From a virus: 29,708 nucleotides of DNA. The notes under the pieces are model-generated. The model had not been told where the DNA came from. It saw only the letters and a program-made list of their open reading frames with translations, and did no database searches. Positions 1 through 6,856 of this stretch are shown here, one piece after another. Each line of letters opens with the position of its first letter. Positions within the stretch are counted from its first letter, which is position 1. The stretch covers positions 1-29,708 of the IMG/VR virus record IMGVR_UViG_3300017598_000430. One strand, written 5' to 3'. Position numbers and translations under genes: made by a program.

Positions 1-1
1 A

Positions 2-274
2 ACCGCCGGTAAGAAAAAAGAACTGCGTATTGAGTTCGCCCTGGCCCCGAGGTTTCGTGCACGGACAGTTTATTTTCCCGATTCTGCGCCGTGGTTATCG
101 GAATTAAAGACAGAGTTATCTACGTTTACTCCGCAGGGTGTGAAGTCATTATACGACGACGTGATTGATGCGTTTGCGTATATCGAACAGATTGCCGTGG
201 TGCCGGTAAGAAAATCTTCTTCTGCTTCCCAAAATATGCAACGAAAGGTAAATCTTGATACTGCAATCGGATAA
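2..274 (+). CDS. terL: Terminase large subunit, C-terminal end (partial)
   Basis: The left edge opens inside a + strand reading frame that runs from base 2 to a TAA at 272-274, about 90 residues. It carries LYDDVIDAFAYIEQIA, which matches the end of the phage terminase nuclease domain (the usual form is DDxxDAxAYxxQ, with a metal-binding Asp). TerL is the ATP-driven packaging motor and headful/cos nuclease docked on the portal. Its place directly before the portal block fits this. The ATPase part lies outside the window. G+C is visibly higher here (113 of 240 bases) than in the next gene. The frame overlaps the start of the following gene by 20 bases. The identification rests on one motif plus gene order, which together are strong. 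Confidence 0.82.
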   Translation, partial: TAGKKKELRIEFALAPRFRARTVYFPDSAPWLSELKTELSTFTPQGVKSLYDDVIDAFAYIEQIAVVPVRKSSSASQNMQRKVNLDTAIG

Positions 275-740
275 TGAAATTCTTACAAATAATAAATTGC
301 ATTTAAATCTTATCCCTAGTGATGATTTTGAATATTTATTTGCATTAACTCAACAATACCGCTATACTTTTAGTAATCGAGAGTTTGTAGAAGAATGTTT
401 CCCGAAAATCTTTTTGTTTTGGAAAGGATTTAGAAACGGCAAAAAGATCGGTGTTGTTTACATCATGCGGGAATATTACAGTGGACACACCTTCTACACA
501 TTTGACGCTTTTAAAGATTACCGTTTTAAAAACTCGATTGCTACTTCATTAGCTTCTGGTAAACTGGTAATTGATTACTTTAAGGAACGTATGCCTCATG
601 TAAGATTCATCTATTCCATGCACGACGAACGAAACGCATGGGCCGACCTCGCATTAAAAAAACTCGGATTTTTCTATACTAATGAATGGTTTGAACTTAG
701 ACATAATGTAACATATAATATTTTTGCAAAGGAGCTATAA
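255..740 (+). CDS. GNAT-like acyltransferase fold protein
   Basis: 161 residues. The only plausible start is TTG at 255, preceded by an AAAGGT-type ribosome binding site; the nearby ATG at 274 is in another frame and closes after a few codons. The C-terminal third, NAWADLALKKLGFFYTNEWF (about residues 126-145), has the N-x-x-A-x-x-x-x-x-KLGF arrangement of the GNAT acetyltransferase C-terminal region, and residues 56-70 form hydrophobic strands (KKIGVVYIM) like the central GNAT sheet. GNAT proteins move acyl groups from acyl-CoA to amines. The substrate is unknown here, and the acetyl-CoA pyrophosphate loop (Q/RxxGxG/A) is not clear, so it may be a GNAT-like structural or inactive relative. 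It sits between terminase and the portal block and ends in an overlap with the next start (TAATG). Confidence 0.5.
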   Translation: MILQSDNEILTNNKLHLNLIPSDDFEYLFALTQQYRYTFSNREFVEECFPKIFLFWKGFRNGKKIGVVYIMREYYSGHTFYTFDAFKDYRFKNSIATSLASGKLVIDYFKERMPHVRFIYSMHDERNAWADLALKKLGFFYTNEWFELRHNVTYNIFAKEL

Positions 741-898
741 TGGGCAAAGGCGGCGGAGGACAACCATATCAACCAGCACCAAAACCAAAACCGGAAAAGA
801 AAAAGAAAAAACGTGCACCGCGTAAGACACCGACTATTCTTTCTAAGCGGCTTGAAGATGAAGCTAATCTTGGTTCTAAATCTATTTTAGGAGGTTAA
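740..898 (+). CDS. Small basic virion-assembly-like protein with C-terminal LGG motif
   Basis: 52 residues, ATG at 740 overlapping the previous stop and preceded by AAAGGAG. The N-terminus is glycine-rich (MGKGGGGQ), followed by a Pro/Lys-rich basic stretch (residues 11-30) and the ending TPTILSKRLEDEAN...SILGG. The ending aligns with the C-terminus of the next gene product (TTLTSGLGDEEEAN...TVLGG). Small proteins with a T-x-L-T/S-x-x-L-G...LLG tail just upstream of the portal are common in podoviruses. T7 has the basic protein gp7.3, a minor tail/assembly component, at the comparable position before portal gene 8. Equivalence to gp7.3 is inference from position and composition only. The gene is real by spacing: it fills the gap exactly and a ribosome binding site for the next gene (GGAGG) overlaps its last codons. 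Confidence 0.72.
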   Translation: MGKGGGGQPYQPAPKPKPEKKKKKRAPRKTPTILSKRLEDEANLGSKSILGG

Positions 899-900
899 TT

Positions 901-1191
901 ATGGTTGTTGGCGCAATAATTGGAGCCGGTATTCTTGCTGCTGGAGCAATCGCATGGTCGTCTGCTTCATCTGCAAATAAACAAATGAAAGCGCAAAAGT
1001 CTCTTGCCGAAGATGCCCGTAATCAAGCAAAGTATATGGAAGATAAAGCCGAAGCCGCTGAACTCGAAGCGGAAACTGCTGCAAAAGACGAAGCACGCCG
1101 TAGATTAAAAGGTATGACAAAAACAACTTTAACCTCAGGACTTGGTGATGAAGAAGAAGCCAACGTCAAACAAACAGTACTTGGGGGATAA
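901..1191 (+). CDS. Small membrane-segment/coiled-coil protein with C-terminal LGG motif
   Basis: 96 residues. Residues 2-20 are a hydrophobic segment rich in Gly/Ala (VVGAIIGAGILAAGAIAW). Residues 25-75 are a charged Ala/Glu/Lys-rich helix of coiled-coil character. The end, TTLTSGLGDEEEAN..QTVLGG, is shared with the preceding small protein. Position before the portal and the T-L-T-x-x-LG...LGG tail recall small podoviral proteins that join the head-tail junction or ejected core. The Gly/Ala-rich hydrophobic start also recalls ejected membrane-active proteins. The start is supported by AGGAGG at 889-894. Function is unproven. Confidence 0.72.
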   Translation: MVVGAIIGAGILAAGAIAWSSASSANKQMKAQKSLAEDARNQAKYMEDKAEAAELEAETAAKDEARRRLKGMTKTTLTSGLGDEEEANVKQTVLGG

Positions 1192-1193
1192 TT

Positions 1194-2825
1194 ATGCTGG
1201 ACTTTAATGAACAAGCTCGCATAGAATCTAAAATACAATTCTGGAAAAAACTTAAATCAGGCCGTGCTAATTATGATGCATGGTGGAATGATTGTGCGCA
1301 TTATTGTATGCCGCATAAACGTGATACAGTTTCTATTCAAACACCAGGAACTAAATTACCTACTGATATCTATGATTCAACTGCCATTCATTCAAATATA
1401 ATCCTTGGGGCCGGACTTCATGGTTACCTTACCAACCCCGCTTCTAAATGGTTTACACTCCGTACACAAAACAAGAACCTTATGAATGACCAGGATATTA
1501 AGGAATGGCTTTACAACTCCGAACTTAAAATATATGATGTTCTTAATTCTTCAAATTTCTCTGAACAAATCCATGAAACGTATCTTGACCTTGGTTGTTT
1601 CGGTACGGCATGTTTATCGCTTGAAGAAGATCCAAAAACATACATTAGATTCTATACCCGCTTTATTGCTGAAATGTTTATCGTTGAGAATCCACAAAAA
1701 ATAGTTGATACTGCCTATCGGTATTTTAAATGGCCAGCGTGGCAGGCAATACGTGAATGGGGAGAAAAAGCCGGTGAGTTAATAACAAAAGCAATAGCTG
1801 ATCAGGAGTATATGAAAGAATTTGAGTTTCTTCATATAATTGAACCTCGTATTGTACGTGATATTACTAAAGAAAAACTTGCTACTAATAAAGCGTTTAG
1901 TTCTACATACATCAACATAAAAGAAAAAATCATTGTTGAGGAAAGCGGATACGATGAATTTCCTATTATGGTTCCACGATTCACTAAAAAATCAACTGAG
2001 ACTTATGGATATTCTCCGGCAATGTACGCACTCCCCGATATTAAAATGCTAAACTCAATGTCAAAGACAATTATCAGAAGTGCACAGAAAATAGTTGATC
2101 CTCCGTTGGATGTTCCACATGACGGGTACCTTATGCCCTTATCTTCCGGGCCAGGCGATATTAATTACTCTACTAGCGGTGATCCTAATATGCGTATGAA
2201 ACCATTAGAAACTAAAGGTAATATTCCCATTGGTCTTGAAATGGAAGATAGACGCAGAGAGTCAATTAAAAAACAATTCTTTACTGATTTATTTATGACA
2301 CTCGTTGACCGTAAGAACATGACCGCTACGGAAGTAGAAGAACGAGTTGCTGAGAAAATGTTAATGCTCGGGCCAACGCTTGGTCGTCTTATATCAGAAC
2401 TTCTTGATCCGCTTATTGAACGGACATTCAATATATTACTTCGTAAAGGTGTGATTCCCCCGCCCCCGCCGTTGTTGTTAGAAGCCGATTATGTAATCGA
2501 ATATGTTTCTCCCCTTGCAAAAGCACAGCGGGCCGCTGAAGTCGGTTCACTTAATCAATTAATGCAAAGTCTGCTTGTAATATCAGAACGTGATCCGTCA
2601 GTATTAGACGTAATTGAAATGGATGATGCTGTTAGATTAGAAGCAGATGTCTTAGGTGTACCGCCTACGGTTTTACGTTCTGAAAAAGATGTATCTACAA
2701 TTCGCCAAGCACGCGCAGAAGCACAGAAACAAGCGGCACAGTTGGAGGAAATGAAAACTCTTGCTGAAGCGAGTAAGAATCAGGCAACAGGAGTTAAAAA
2801 CCAAGCACAAGCACAGGTGGCCTAA
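1194..2825 (+). CDS. Portal (head-to-tail connector) protein
   Basis: 543 residues, close to T7 gp8 (536). The dodecameric portal sits at one capsid vertex, nucleates head assembly, docks the terminase and later the tail. The N-terminal part has the typical T7-type connector pattern: ANYDAWWNDCAHYCMPHK (about 22-39), then DIYDSTAIHSNIILGAGLHGYLTNPASKWF (about 59-88), followed by the mixed helical stem and FTDLFMTLVDRKNMTATEVEERVAEKMLMLGP near residues 363-394 (a characteristic connector region). The C-terminus is a Gln/Ala/Lys-rich helix, the usual portal crown/barrel. It overlaps the next gene by one base (TAATG), showing translational coupling. Confidence 0.95.
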   Translation: MLDFNEQARIESKIQFWKKLKSGRANYDAWWNDCAHYCMPHKRDTVSIQTPGTKLPTDIYDSTAIHSNIILGAGLHGYLTNPASKWFTLRTQNKNLMNDQDIKEWLYNSELKIYDVLNSSNFSEQIHETYLDLGCFGTACLSLEEDPKTYIRFYTRFIAEMFIVENPQKIVDTAYRYFKWPAWQAIREWGEKAGELITKAIADQEYMKEFEFLHIIEPRIVRDITKEKLATNKAFSSTYINIKEKIIVEESGYDEFPIMVPRFTKKSTETYGYSPAMYALPDIKMLNSMSKTIIRSAQKIVDPPLDVPHDGYLMPLSSGPGDINYSTSGDPNMRMKPLETKGNIPIGLEMEDRRRESIKKQFFTDLFMTLVDRKNMTATEVEERVAEKMLMLGPTLGRLISELLDPLIERTFNILLRKGVIPPPPPLLLEADYVIEYVSPLAKAQRAAEVGSLNQLMQSLLVISERDPSVLDVIEMDDAVRLEADVLGVPPTVLRSEKDVSTIRQARAEAQKQAAQLEEMKTLAEASKNQATGVKNQAQAQVA

Positions 2826-3115
2826 TGGATGATAAAAAACAACCGTTACAGAAGTCCTCAGTTGATATTACACGTAAACCTGGTGATCTGGAAAAACAGT
2901 CAAATGCAGTTATAATCGCCTATCGAAAAGTATTTGATACAGAACATGGCAGGCAAGTACTTGACGATTTAAAAAAAAGATGTTATTTTATTAATAGCAC
3001 TTTTGATGTCAATGCACTTTGCATGGCGCATAAATCCGGCAAACACGACGTTCTTTTGCATATTATGAATATGCTTCAAAGAAAACTTGAAGAAATACCA
3101 GATTCGATAACCTAA
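2825..3115 (+). CDS. Bbp19-like phage protein
   Basis: 96 residues, start overlapping the portal stop. The core VFDTEHGRQVLDDLKKRC (about residues 36-53), followed by YFINSTF, MAHKSGKHDVLLHIMNML, fits the pattern of the small Bbp19-type family found between portal and scaffold genes of podoviruses (Y..vF....G..vL.dL...c.......f......a...eG.r...l.i...l). The biochemical role of this family is not established; constant position in head gene clusters suggests a head assembly or minor structural role. Call is by pattern memory and location. Confidence 0.65.
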   Translation: MDDKKQPLQKSSVDITRKPGDLEKQSNAVIIAYRKVFDTEHGRQVLDDLKKRCYFINSTFDVNALCMAHKSGKHDVLLHIMNMLQRKLEEIPDSIT

Positions 3116-3137
3116 GCCCGTAACCAAAGGAGAACTT

Positions 3138-3968
3138 ATGGCCGAAGAACTTTTTTTAAAAGATGGAACACCGTATACACCACCGGTAAACGAAGATGCC
3201 GGGAATTGGCGTTCAGGTTTTGATGAAGCAATCAGGAATGATCCGTCATTGTCAAAATTCGACGATGTAGATAACAGAGTCGCAATGAACAAGATGGCTC
3301 ATTCTCATCTTGAAGCACAGAAACTTATTGGTAAAGACAAACTGGTTATGTTAACCGATTCGTCAACCCCCGACCAAGTAAAAGAGTTCTATACTAAACT
3401 TGGCCGGCCTATAACTTCCGATAAGTATACCACGCCTGCTGATGTAAAAATGGACGAAAATTTGTCATCTATTTTTACACCGGAAAAAATAGCTGAGTAT
3501 AAAAAACTTGCGTATGAACTTGGTATCACACAAAAACAGTTTGATGGTTGGTGGAAAAACGAGGTAAATGCCGCCAATGCTCTTTATAAACTCAGCGAAG
3601 AACAGGAAACTAAAGAAAATGCTGATGCTGATTTAGCACTTCGTACTGAATGGCAAGATACTTATCCGCAAAAAGTAGACCTTGCTAAAAAGGTTCTTTC
3701 ACAATATGGTTCAGATGAGATTAAAGATAAATACGGGAACGATCCCGATATTATTAAAATGTTCGCTAAAATAGGTAAGATGTTTTCTGAGGATCAGTTG
3801 CTAGGTAAAGGTCCAACATCTGCACAAACACCAGAACAAATACAAGCTGAAATCAATGAACTGCGTAAACCTGGTAGTGCATATTTTAATGAACTTGATC
3901 CGACACATAAACAAGTCGTTGAACGTGTTACTGAACTTTATAAAAAACTGGGCGGGGTGCAGAAATGA
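3138..3968 (+). CDS. Capsid assembly scaffolding protein
   Basis: 276 residues, acidic and mostly helical, placed between portal and capsid genes as T7 gene 9 (307 residues). It contains the typical scaffold pattern: KMAHSHLEAQKLIGKDKLV (residues about 52-70), then STPDQVKEFYTKLGRPITSDKY (about 76-97), seen in many podoviral scaffolds as 'sLl.aqKliGkdk...P....eeW..fy.klGrP..pdkY'. The C-terminal quarter (LRKPGSAYFNELDPTHKQVVERVTELYKKLG) resembles the helix-loop-helix that binds the coat protein. Scaffold directs procapsid shape and leaves before maturation. Start preceded by AAAGGAG at 3127-3133; the stop overlaps the next start as ATGA. Confidence 0.88.
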   Translation: MAEELFLKDGTPYTPPVNEDAGNWRSGFDEAIRNDPSLSKFDDVDNRVAMNKMAHSHLEAQKLIGKDKLVMLTDSSTPDQVKEFYTKLGRPITSDKYTTPADVKMDENLSSIFTPEKIAEYKKLAYELGITQKQFDGWWKNEVNAANALYKLSEEQETKENADADLALRTEWQDTYPQKVDLAKKVLSQYGSDEIKDKYGNDPDIIKMFAKIGKMFSEDQLLGKGPTSAQTPEQIQAEINELRKPGSAYFNELDPTHKQVVERVTELYKKLGGVQK

Positions 3969-4141
3969 CGCCGGCTCAGCAGTTAGTATATAAAATGCGC
4001 TGTGTTGAAATGGTGATGGCAAACGGTTCTAACGCAGACCGTTCTGATCCTTTCGTCAAAGCGCAGAAAATATGGGAATTTGTAACAAATGATTTAAAAG
4101 CGGATACCACTATCCCAGGTGCCCGCAAAAAGACGCAGTAA
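3965..4141 (+). CDS. Small hypothetical protein between scaffold and capsid
   Basis: 58 residues, starting in an ATGA overlap with the scaffold stop, which strongly suggests coupled translation. Features seen: MTPAQQLVYKMRCVEMVMANG at the N-terminus, a FVKAQKIWEFVTNDL helix in the middle (about 30-44), and a basic end (ARKKTQ). The amphipathic helix with aromatic residues suggests a partner-binding role, perhaps in head assembly. No family is recognised. No recognisable signal or membrane segment. Confidence 0.7.
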   Translation: MTPAQQLVYKMRCVEMVMANGSNADRSDPFVKAQKIWEFVTNDLKADTTIPGARKKTQ

Positions 4142-4147
4142 CAGCCC

Positions 4148-4214
4148 TTTCCTTGTAAGATAAGCTGTGCAGTATAACATTAATCTGTTTTATTAATTAT
4201 CTTAAACAAGGAGA
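4148..4214 (+). promoter_or_regulatory. Leader hairpin sequestering the capsid-gene ribosome binding site
   Basis: Bases 4148-4163 (TTTCCTTGTAAGATAA) pair with 4197-4214 (TTATCTT, bulged AA, ACAAGGAGA): 16 pairs, one of them G-U, with a two-base bulge and a 33-base loop. The 3' arm contains the AAGGAG ribosome binding site of the major capsid gene (start at 4221). The 79-base gap here is the longest in the head block. Seen directly: the complementarity. Inferred: that it controls or times capsid translation, marks a processing site, or stabilises the capsid message, as leaders in front of T7 gene 10 do. Confidence 0.5.
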
Positions 4215-4220
4215 AAACTC

Positions 4221-5093
4221 ATGGCTGTTGTCGATGTTGCCTTTATACGTCAATACAATGATAATTTAATGATGTTAGTGCAACAGAAAGGTTCTCGTCT
4301 TAGAGATACCGTTCAGGTTGATACTAATTTCACCGGTGAGTATAAATTCTACGATCAATTAGGGAAAGGTGACTTTGAACAGATTTTAAATCGTCATCAA
4401 GCTACCCCTATTCATGATCCTGCTCATGAAAGACGTAGACTTACCAAACAAACCTTTGTTCGTAATGTTCTGTTGGATAAGAACGACGAACTTAACATGC
4501 TTCTCGATCCTACTTCTAAGTATAGTCTTTCTTCTGCATATAGCGCTGGCCGTAAGATTGATAGTATTATTATCGCTGCTGCAGTTGCTACTGCTTACGA
4601 AGGAAAAGAAGGCGGAACAAGTACCACTCTCGCTTCTTATGATTCTGGTTCTCATGTAATAGCAAACGGCGGAACTTCATTAACATTAGCAAAAATTCTT
4701 CAAGTAAAGAAACTGTTTGACGTAGCTGATGTAGATCCCGATGAAGAACGCTATTGGATTACAACCGGTTATGAAATGGAAGATTTACTGAATGTAACCG
4801 AAGTAAAATCTGCTGATTACAACTCTGTTAAAGCTCTTGTCGAAGGTAAAGTAGATACGTTTTTAGGTTTTAAATTCAAAATGACCAATCTATTAACCCG
4901 CGCTTCAAGTATCACGACTAACCTTGCATATACCAAGACCGCTATGATGCTTGGTATTTCTAAAGAACTTGAAACACGCATAACAGAACGATCAGATAAA
5001 AACTATTCTACTCAGGTATGGACTATGCTTTCAGCTGGTGCAACTCGTTTAGAAGAAGAAAAACTTTGTTCAATCGGTTGTTCATCTTCATAA
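4221..5093 (+). CDS. Major capsid (coat) protein
   Basis: 290 residues, directly after the scaffold block. The sequence has the form of an HK97-fold coat of the 'phage capsid' type seen in podoviruses: an N-terminal arm with RQYNDNLMMLVQQKGSRLRDTV (residues about 9-30), FYDQLGKGDFEQIL (about 43-56), then an Arg-rich strand region HERRRLTKQTFVRNVLLDKND, the A-domain VKKLFDVADVDPDEERYWITTGYEMEDLL (about 166-194), and the C-terminal SAGATRLEEEKLCSIGC, where the 'GA.R......v..I.C' ending is typical of this coat group. Hundreds of copies would form the head shell. Strong AAGGAG site at 4208-4213, which lies inside the leader hairpin. Confidence 0.88.
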   Translation: MAVVDVAFIRQYNDNLMMLVQQKGSRLRDTVQVDTNFTGEYKFYDQLGKGDFEQILNRHQATPIHDPAHERRRLTKQTFVRNVLLDKNDELNMLLDPTSKYSLSSAYSAGRKIDSIIIAAAVATAYEGKEGGTSTTLASYDSGSHVIANGGTSLTLAKILQVKKLFDVADVDPDEERYWITTGYEMEDLLNVTEVKSADYNSVKALVEGKVDTFLGFKFKMTNLLTRASSITTNLAYTKTAMMLGISKELETRITERSDKNYSTQVWTMLSAGATRLEEEKLCSIGCSSS

Positions 5094-5148
5094 ATTAATG
5101 TTCTTTTAAAAACCGTAACTTTTAATATATAAAAAGGAGTGATAAATA

Positions 5149-5580
5149 ATGTCTGAGTTATATGGAGTGAATTATACGAAGTACAACTCCGGATTTCCAG
5201 CTGACATAATAGCCCGCGGACAAGGTGGCGGTATTCTTCAATGTATTTCTGATACATATGAGGCTTCTTCTACAACTGCCGAAGATACTGTTGCTATCGG
5301 TCATGATCTCAACGCAGGGGATGTAGTTCTTTTTTACATTCTTTCTTCTGATGATTGCGGTAATGATAATGCAATAGACATCGGTGATTCAAATGATCCA
5401 AACCGTTACGCAGATGGTATTGATAACGAATCTGCTGTTAGTGGTAATAAAGCTATTTTTGTCGATGGGATGGGGTATGTAATCGGTACAAATTCAGGGG
5501 ATGAAACAATTCTTCTGACTTTAACTGATAACGCCCATACTGGAACTATTAAAATTTCAATATTTTATTGTGCTGCTTAA
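5149..5580 (+). CDS. Decoration-type structural protein, copy 1
   Basis: 143 residues, mostly beta-strand in character. MSELYGVNYTK at the start, DIIARGQGGGILQC (about 19-32), VDGMGYVIGTNSGDE (about 104-118) and HTGTIKISIFY near the end. It is about 62% identical (hand alignment, about 90 of 144 positions) to the next protein. Small beta-rich proteins starting M(S/T)xLYGVNxTK and placed right after the coat gene are common in podovirus-like genomes and are thought to be head decoration or accessory virion proteins; the role here is inferred from position. Strong AAAAGGAG site upstream. Confidence 0.68.
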   Translation: MSELYGVNYTKYNSGFPADIIARGQGGGILQCISDTYEASSTTAEDTVAIGHDLNAGDVVLFYILSSDDCGNDNAIDIGDSNDPNRYADGIDNESAVSGNKAIFVDGMGYVIGTNSGDETILLTLTDNAHTGTIKISIFYCAA

Positions 5581-5604
5581 CTGAAATAAAAAAGGAGTAG
5601 ATTT

Positions 5605-6039
5605 ATGACTGAATTGTACGGTGTGAATTACACCAAACATAATAGTGGTACTCCAGTAGATATTATCGCGCGTGGTGTCGGTGGTGGAATCGTTCAATGT
5701 ATCTTTGATACATACGAAGCCGCTGCAACAACTGCCGCAGATACTGTTCTTATGGGTAGACCGCTTAATGATGGTGATGTTGTTATTGGTTTTATTCTTT
5801 CAACTGATGATATGGGTTCAAGTAACACATTGAGTATCGGCGATGGTGATAGCGCAACTCGTTACGCGAGTGCGATTGATACCAATGCCGCTGCTGTTAG
5901 CGGTAATACTGGCGTCTTGGTAGATGGTATGGGTTATGTTATTGGAACTGCAACTGATGATGATAAGATCACATTAACTCTTAATACTGCTGCTATGACT
6001 GGTACGATTAAAATTTGTGTTCTTTATATTGCTGCTTAG
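5605..6039 (+). CDS. Decoration-type structural protein, copy 2
   Basis: 144 residues, paralogue of the protein just upstream, with the same MTELYGVNYTK start, DIIARGVGGGIVQC, SGN..VLVDGMGYVIGTATDDD and MTGTIKICVLY. One extra Ala near residue 96 is the only length change in a hand alignment. Most differences lie in likely surface loops (residues 52-62, 72-95), while the N-terminal strand and the GMGYVIGT strand are kept, as expected of two subunits with the same fold but diverging surfaces. AAAAGGAG site at 5590-5597. Confidence 0.68.
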   Translation: MTELYGVNYTKHNSGTPVDIIARGVGGGIVQCIFDTYEAAATTAADTVLMGRPLNDGDVVIGFILSTDDMGSSNTLSIGDGDSATRYASAIDTNAAAVSGNTGVLVDGMGYVIGTATDDDKITLTLNTAAMTGTIKICVLYIAA

Positions 6040-6051
6040 TTATAACTCAAC

Positions 6052-6079
6052 GAGAGGGCGTCTTAACCGGCGCTCTCTC
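6052..6079 (+). terminator. Hairpin after the capsid/decoration block
   Basis: GAGAGGGCG (6052-6060) pairs with CGCTCTCTC (6071-6079): nine pairs including one G-U, with a ten-base loop. It follows the last decoration gene and precedes the lipoprotein gene. No U-run follows, so it is not a classic intrinsic terminator. It could act as a weak terminator, an attenuator, or an mRNA-end stabiliser. T7 has a terminator at the comparable place after its capsid gene. A short palindrome CCTTTAAAGG follows at 6082-6091 and overlaps the next ribosome binding site. Confidence 0.4.
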
Positions 6080-6100
6080 TAACCTTTAAAGGAGAAAGGT

Positions 6101-6844
6101 ATGAAAAAAAGATATTTATTATTTTTACTGATTCCTCTGTTTATTATAGGATGCCAATCTGATGCAGAATCTGGAGTAGCGACACAGGATGATGGCACTT
6201 ACTTGGGAGAATCTACACATATTAATTTTACTGGTGCCGCTACTACGTTTAGTAAAGATACCACAACTGTACCGCTCAATGTAGCCACTGATGATTTTTA
6301 CACCGAAGCGGGAGATTATAAATATGTATATATTCCTATTAGTGCTGTTCAAGCAGCAGCCGGAGGCGGTGCGGTTCGTGTTGATATGTTTCAAACATGC
6401 GGGATAGCATCACCACTTACAGCAAATGGTTTAACTGGTATACTTGAAATAGGTACTGCAGAAGGTTATGTAGATATGGCCGAAGCAGCAGATTCACTTA
6501 CTTTTTATCTTATGCTTCCTGAAACATTTTATGATTCTGGAACAGCTGGTGATTTGATATTAAGTTGGGATCTTTCTGAGGGTGCGGCTGCATCTGGTAC
6601 TGATACATTAGATATTAATATTTACGAAGATGGTTCTGAAACAGGTCTTATGCTTGCAGATGAACTTTCAATGAACGCTACTGCTAGAGCATGGGTAGAT
6701 GGTTCTGATCTTGGTGACGATGTAAGTATTAGTGGTGCCAATAAAGTTCTTATTGTACAAGTTACACCAGATAGCGCAGATGATGATGTACGTATTTACG
6801 GTGCTCGCTTAAAATACAGACCAGGTATAGATACATCTGAATAA
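6101..6844 (+). CDS. Predicted lipoprotein, beta-rich, in the virion gene block
   Basis: 247 residues. The N-terminus is a textbook lipoprotein signal: MKKR, hydrophobic LLFLLIPLFIIG, then Cys18 in the lipobox IIGC, followed by polar QSDAES. Sec export, lipidation at Cys18 and membrane anchoring would be predicted. The mature part is acidic and strand-rich (for example VYIPISAVQAAAGGGAVRVD, DSLTFYLMLPETFYDS, ending DDDVRIYGARLKYRPG), which looks like a beta-sandwich virion or surface protein. No family named. A lipoprotein between decoration genes and tail-tube genes is odd: it may be a surface protein that blocks further infection, or an envelope-docked assembly factor. Start has AAAGGAG at 6088-6094. 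Confidence 0.75.
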   Translation: MKKRYLLFLLIPLFIIGCQSDAESGVATQDDGTYLGESTHINFTGAATTFSKDTTTVPLNVATDDFYTEAGDYKYVYIPISAVQAAAGGGAVRVDMFQTCGIASPLTANGLTGILEIGTAEGYVDMAEAADSLTFYLMLPETFYDSGTAGDLILSWDLSEGAAASGTDTLDINIYEDGSETGLMLADELSMNATARAWVDGSDLGDDVSISGANKVLIVQVTPDSADDDVRIYGARLKYRPGIDTSE

Positions 6845-6856
6845 CAGGAGATTATT

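Noticed and set aside
1023-1238. Antisense open frame over the small-protein and portal start
   Set aside because: Covers well-supported + strand genes, has no ribosome binding site, and is a codon-pattern shadow of them.
5094-5148. Possible promoter or hairpin before the first decoration gene
   Set aside because: The region is A/T-rich with only a five-pair CTTTT/AAAAG stem and no clear -35/-10 pair; probably just a leader with a strong ribosome binding site.
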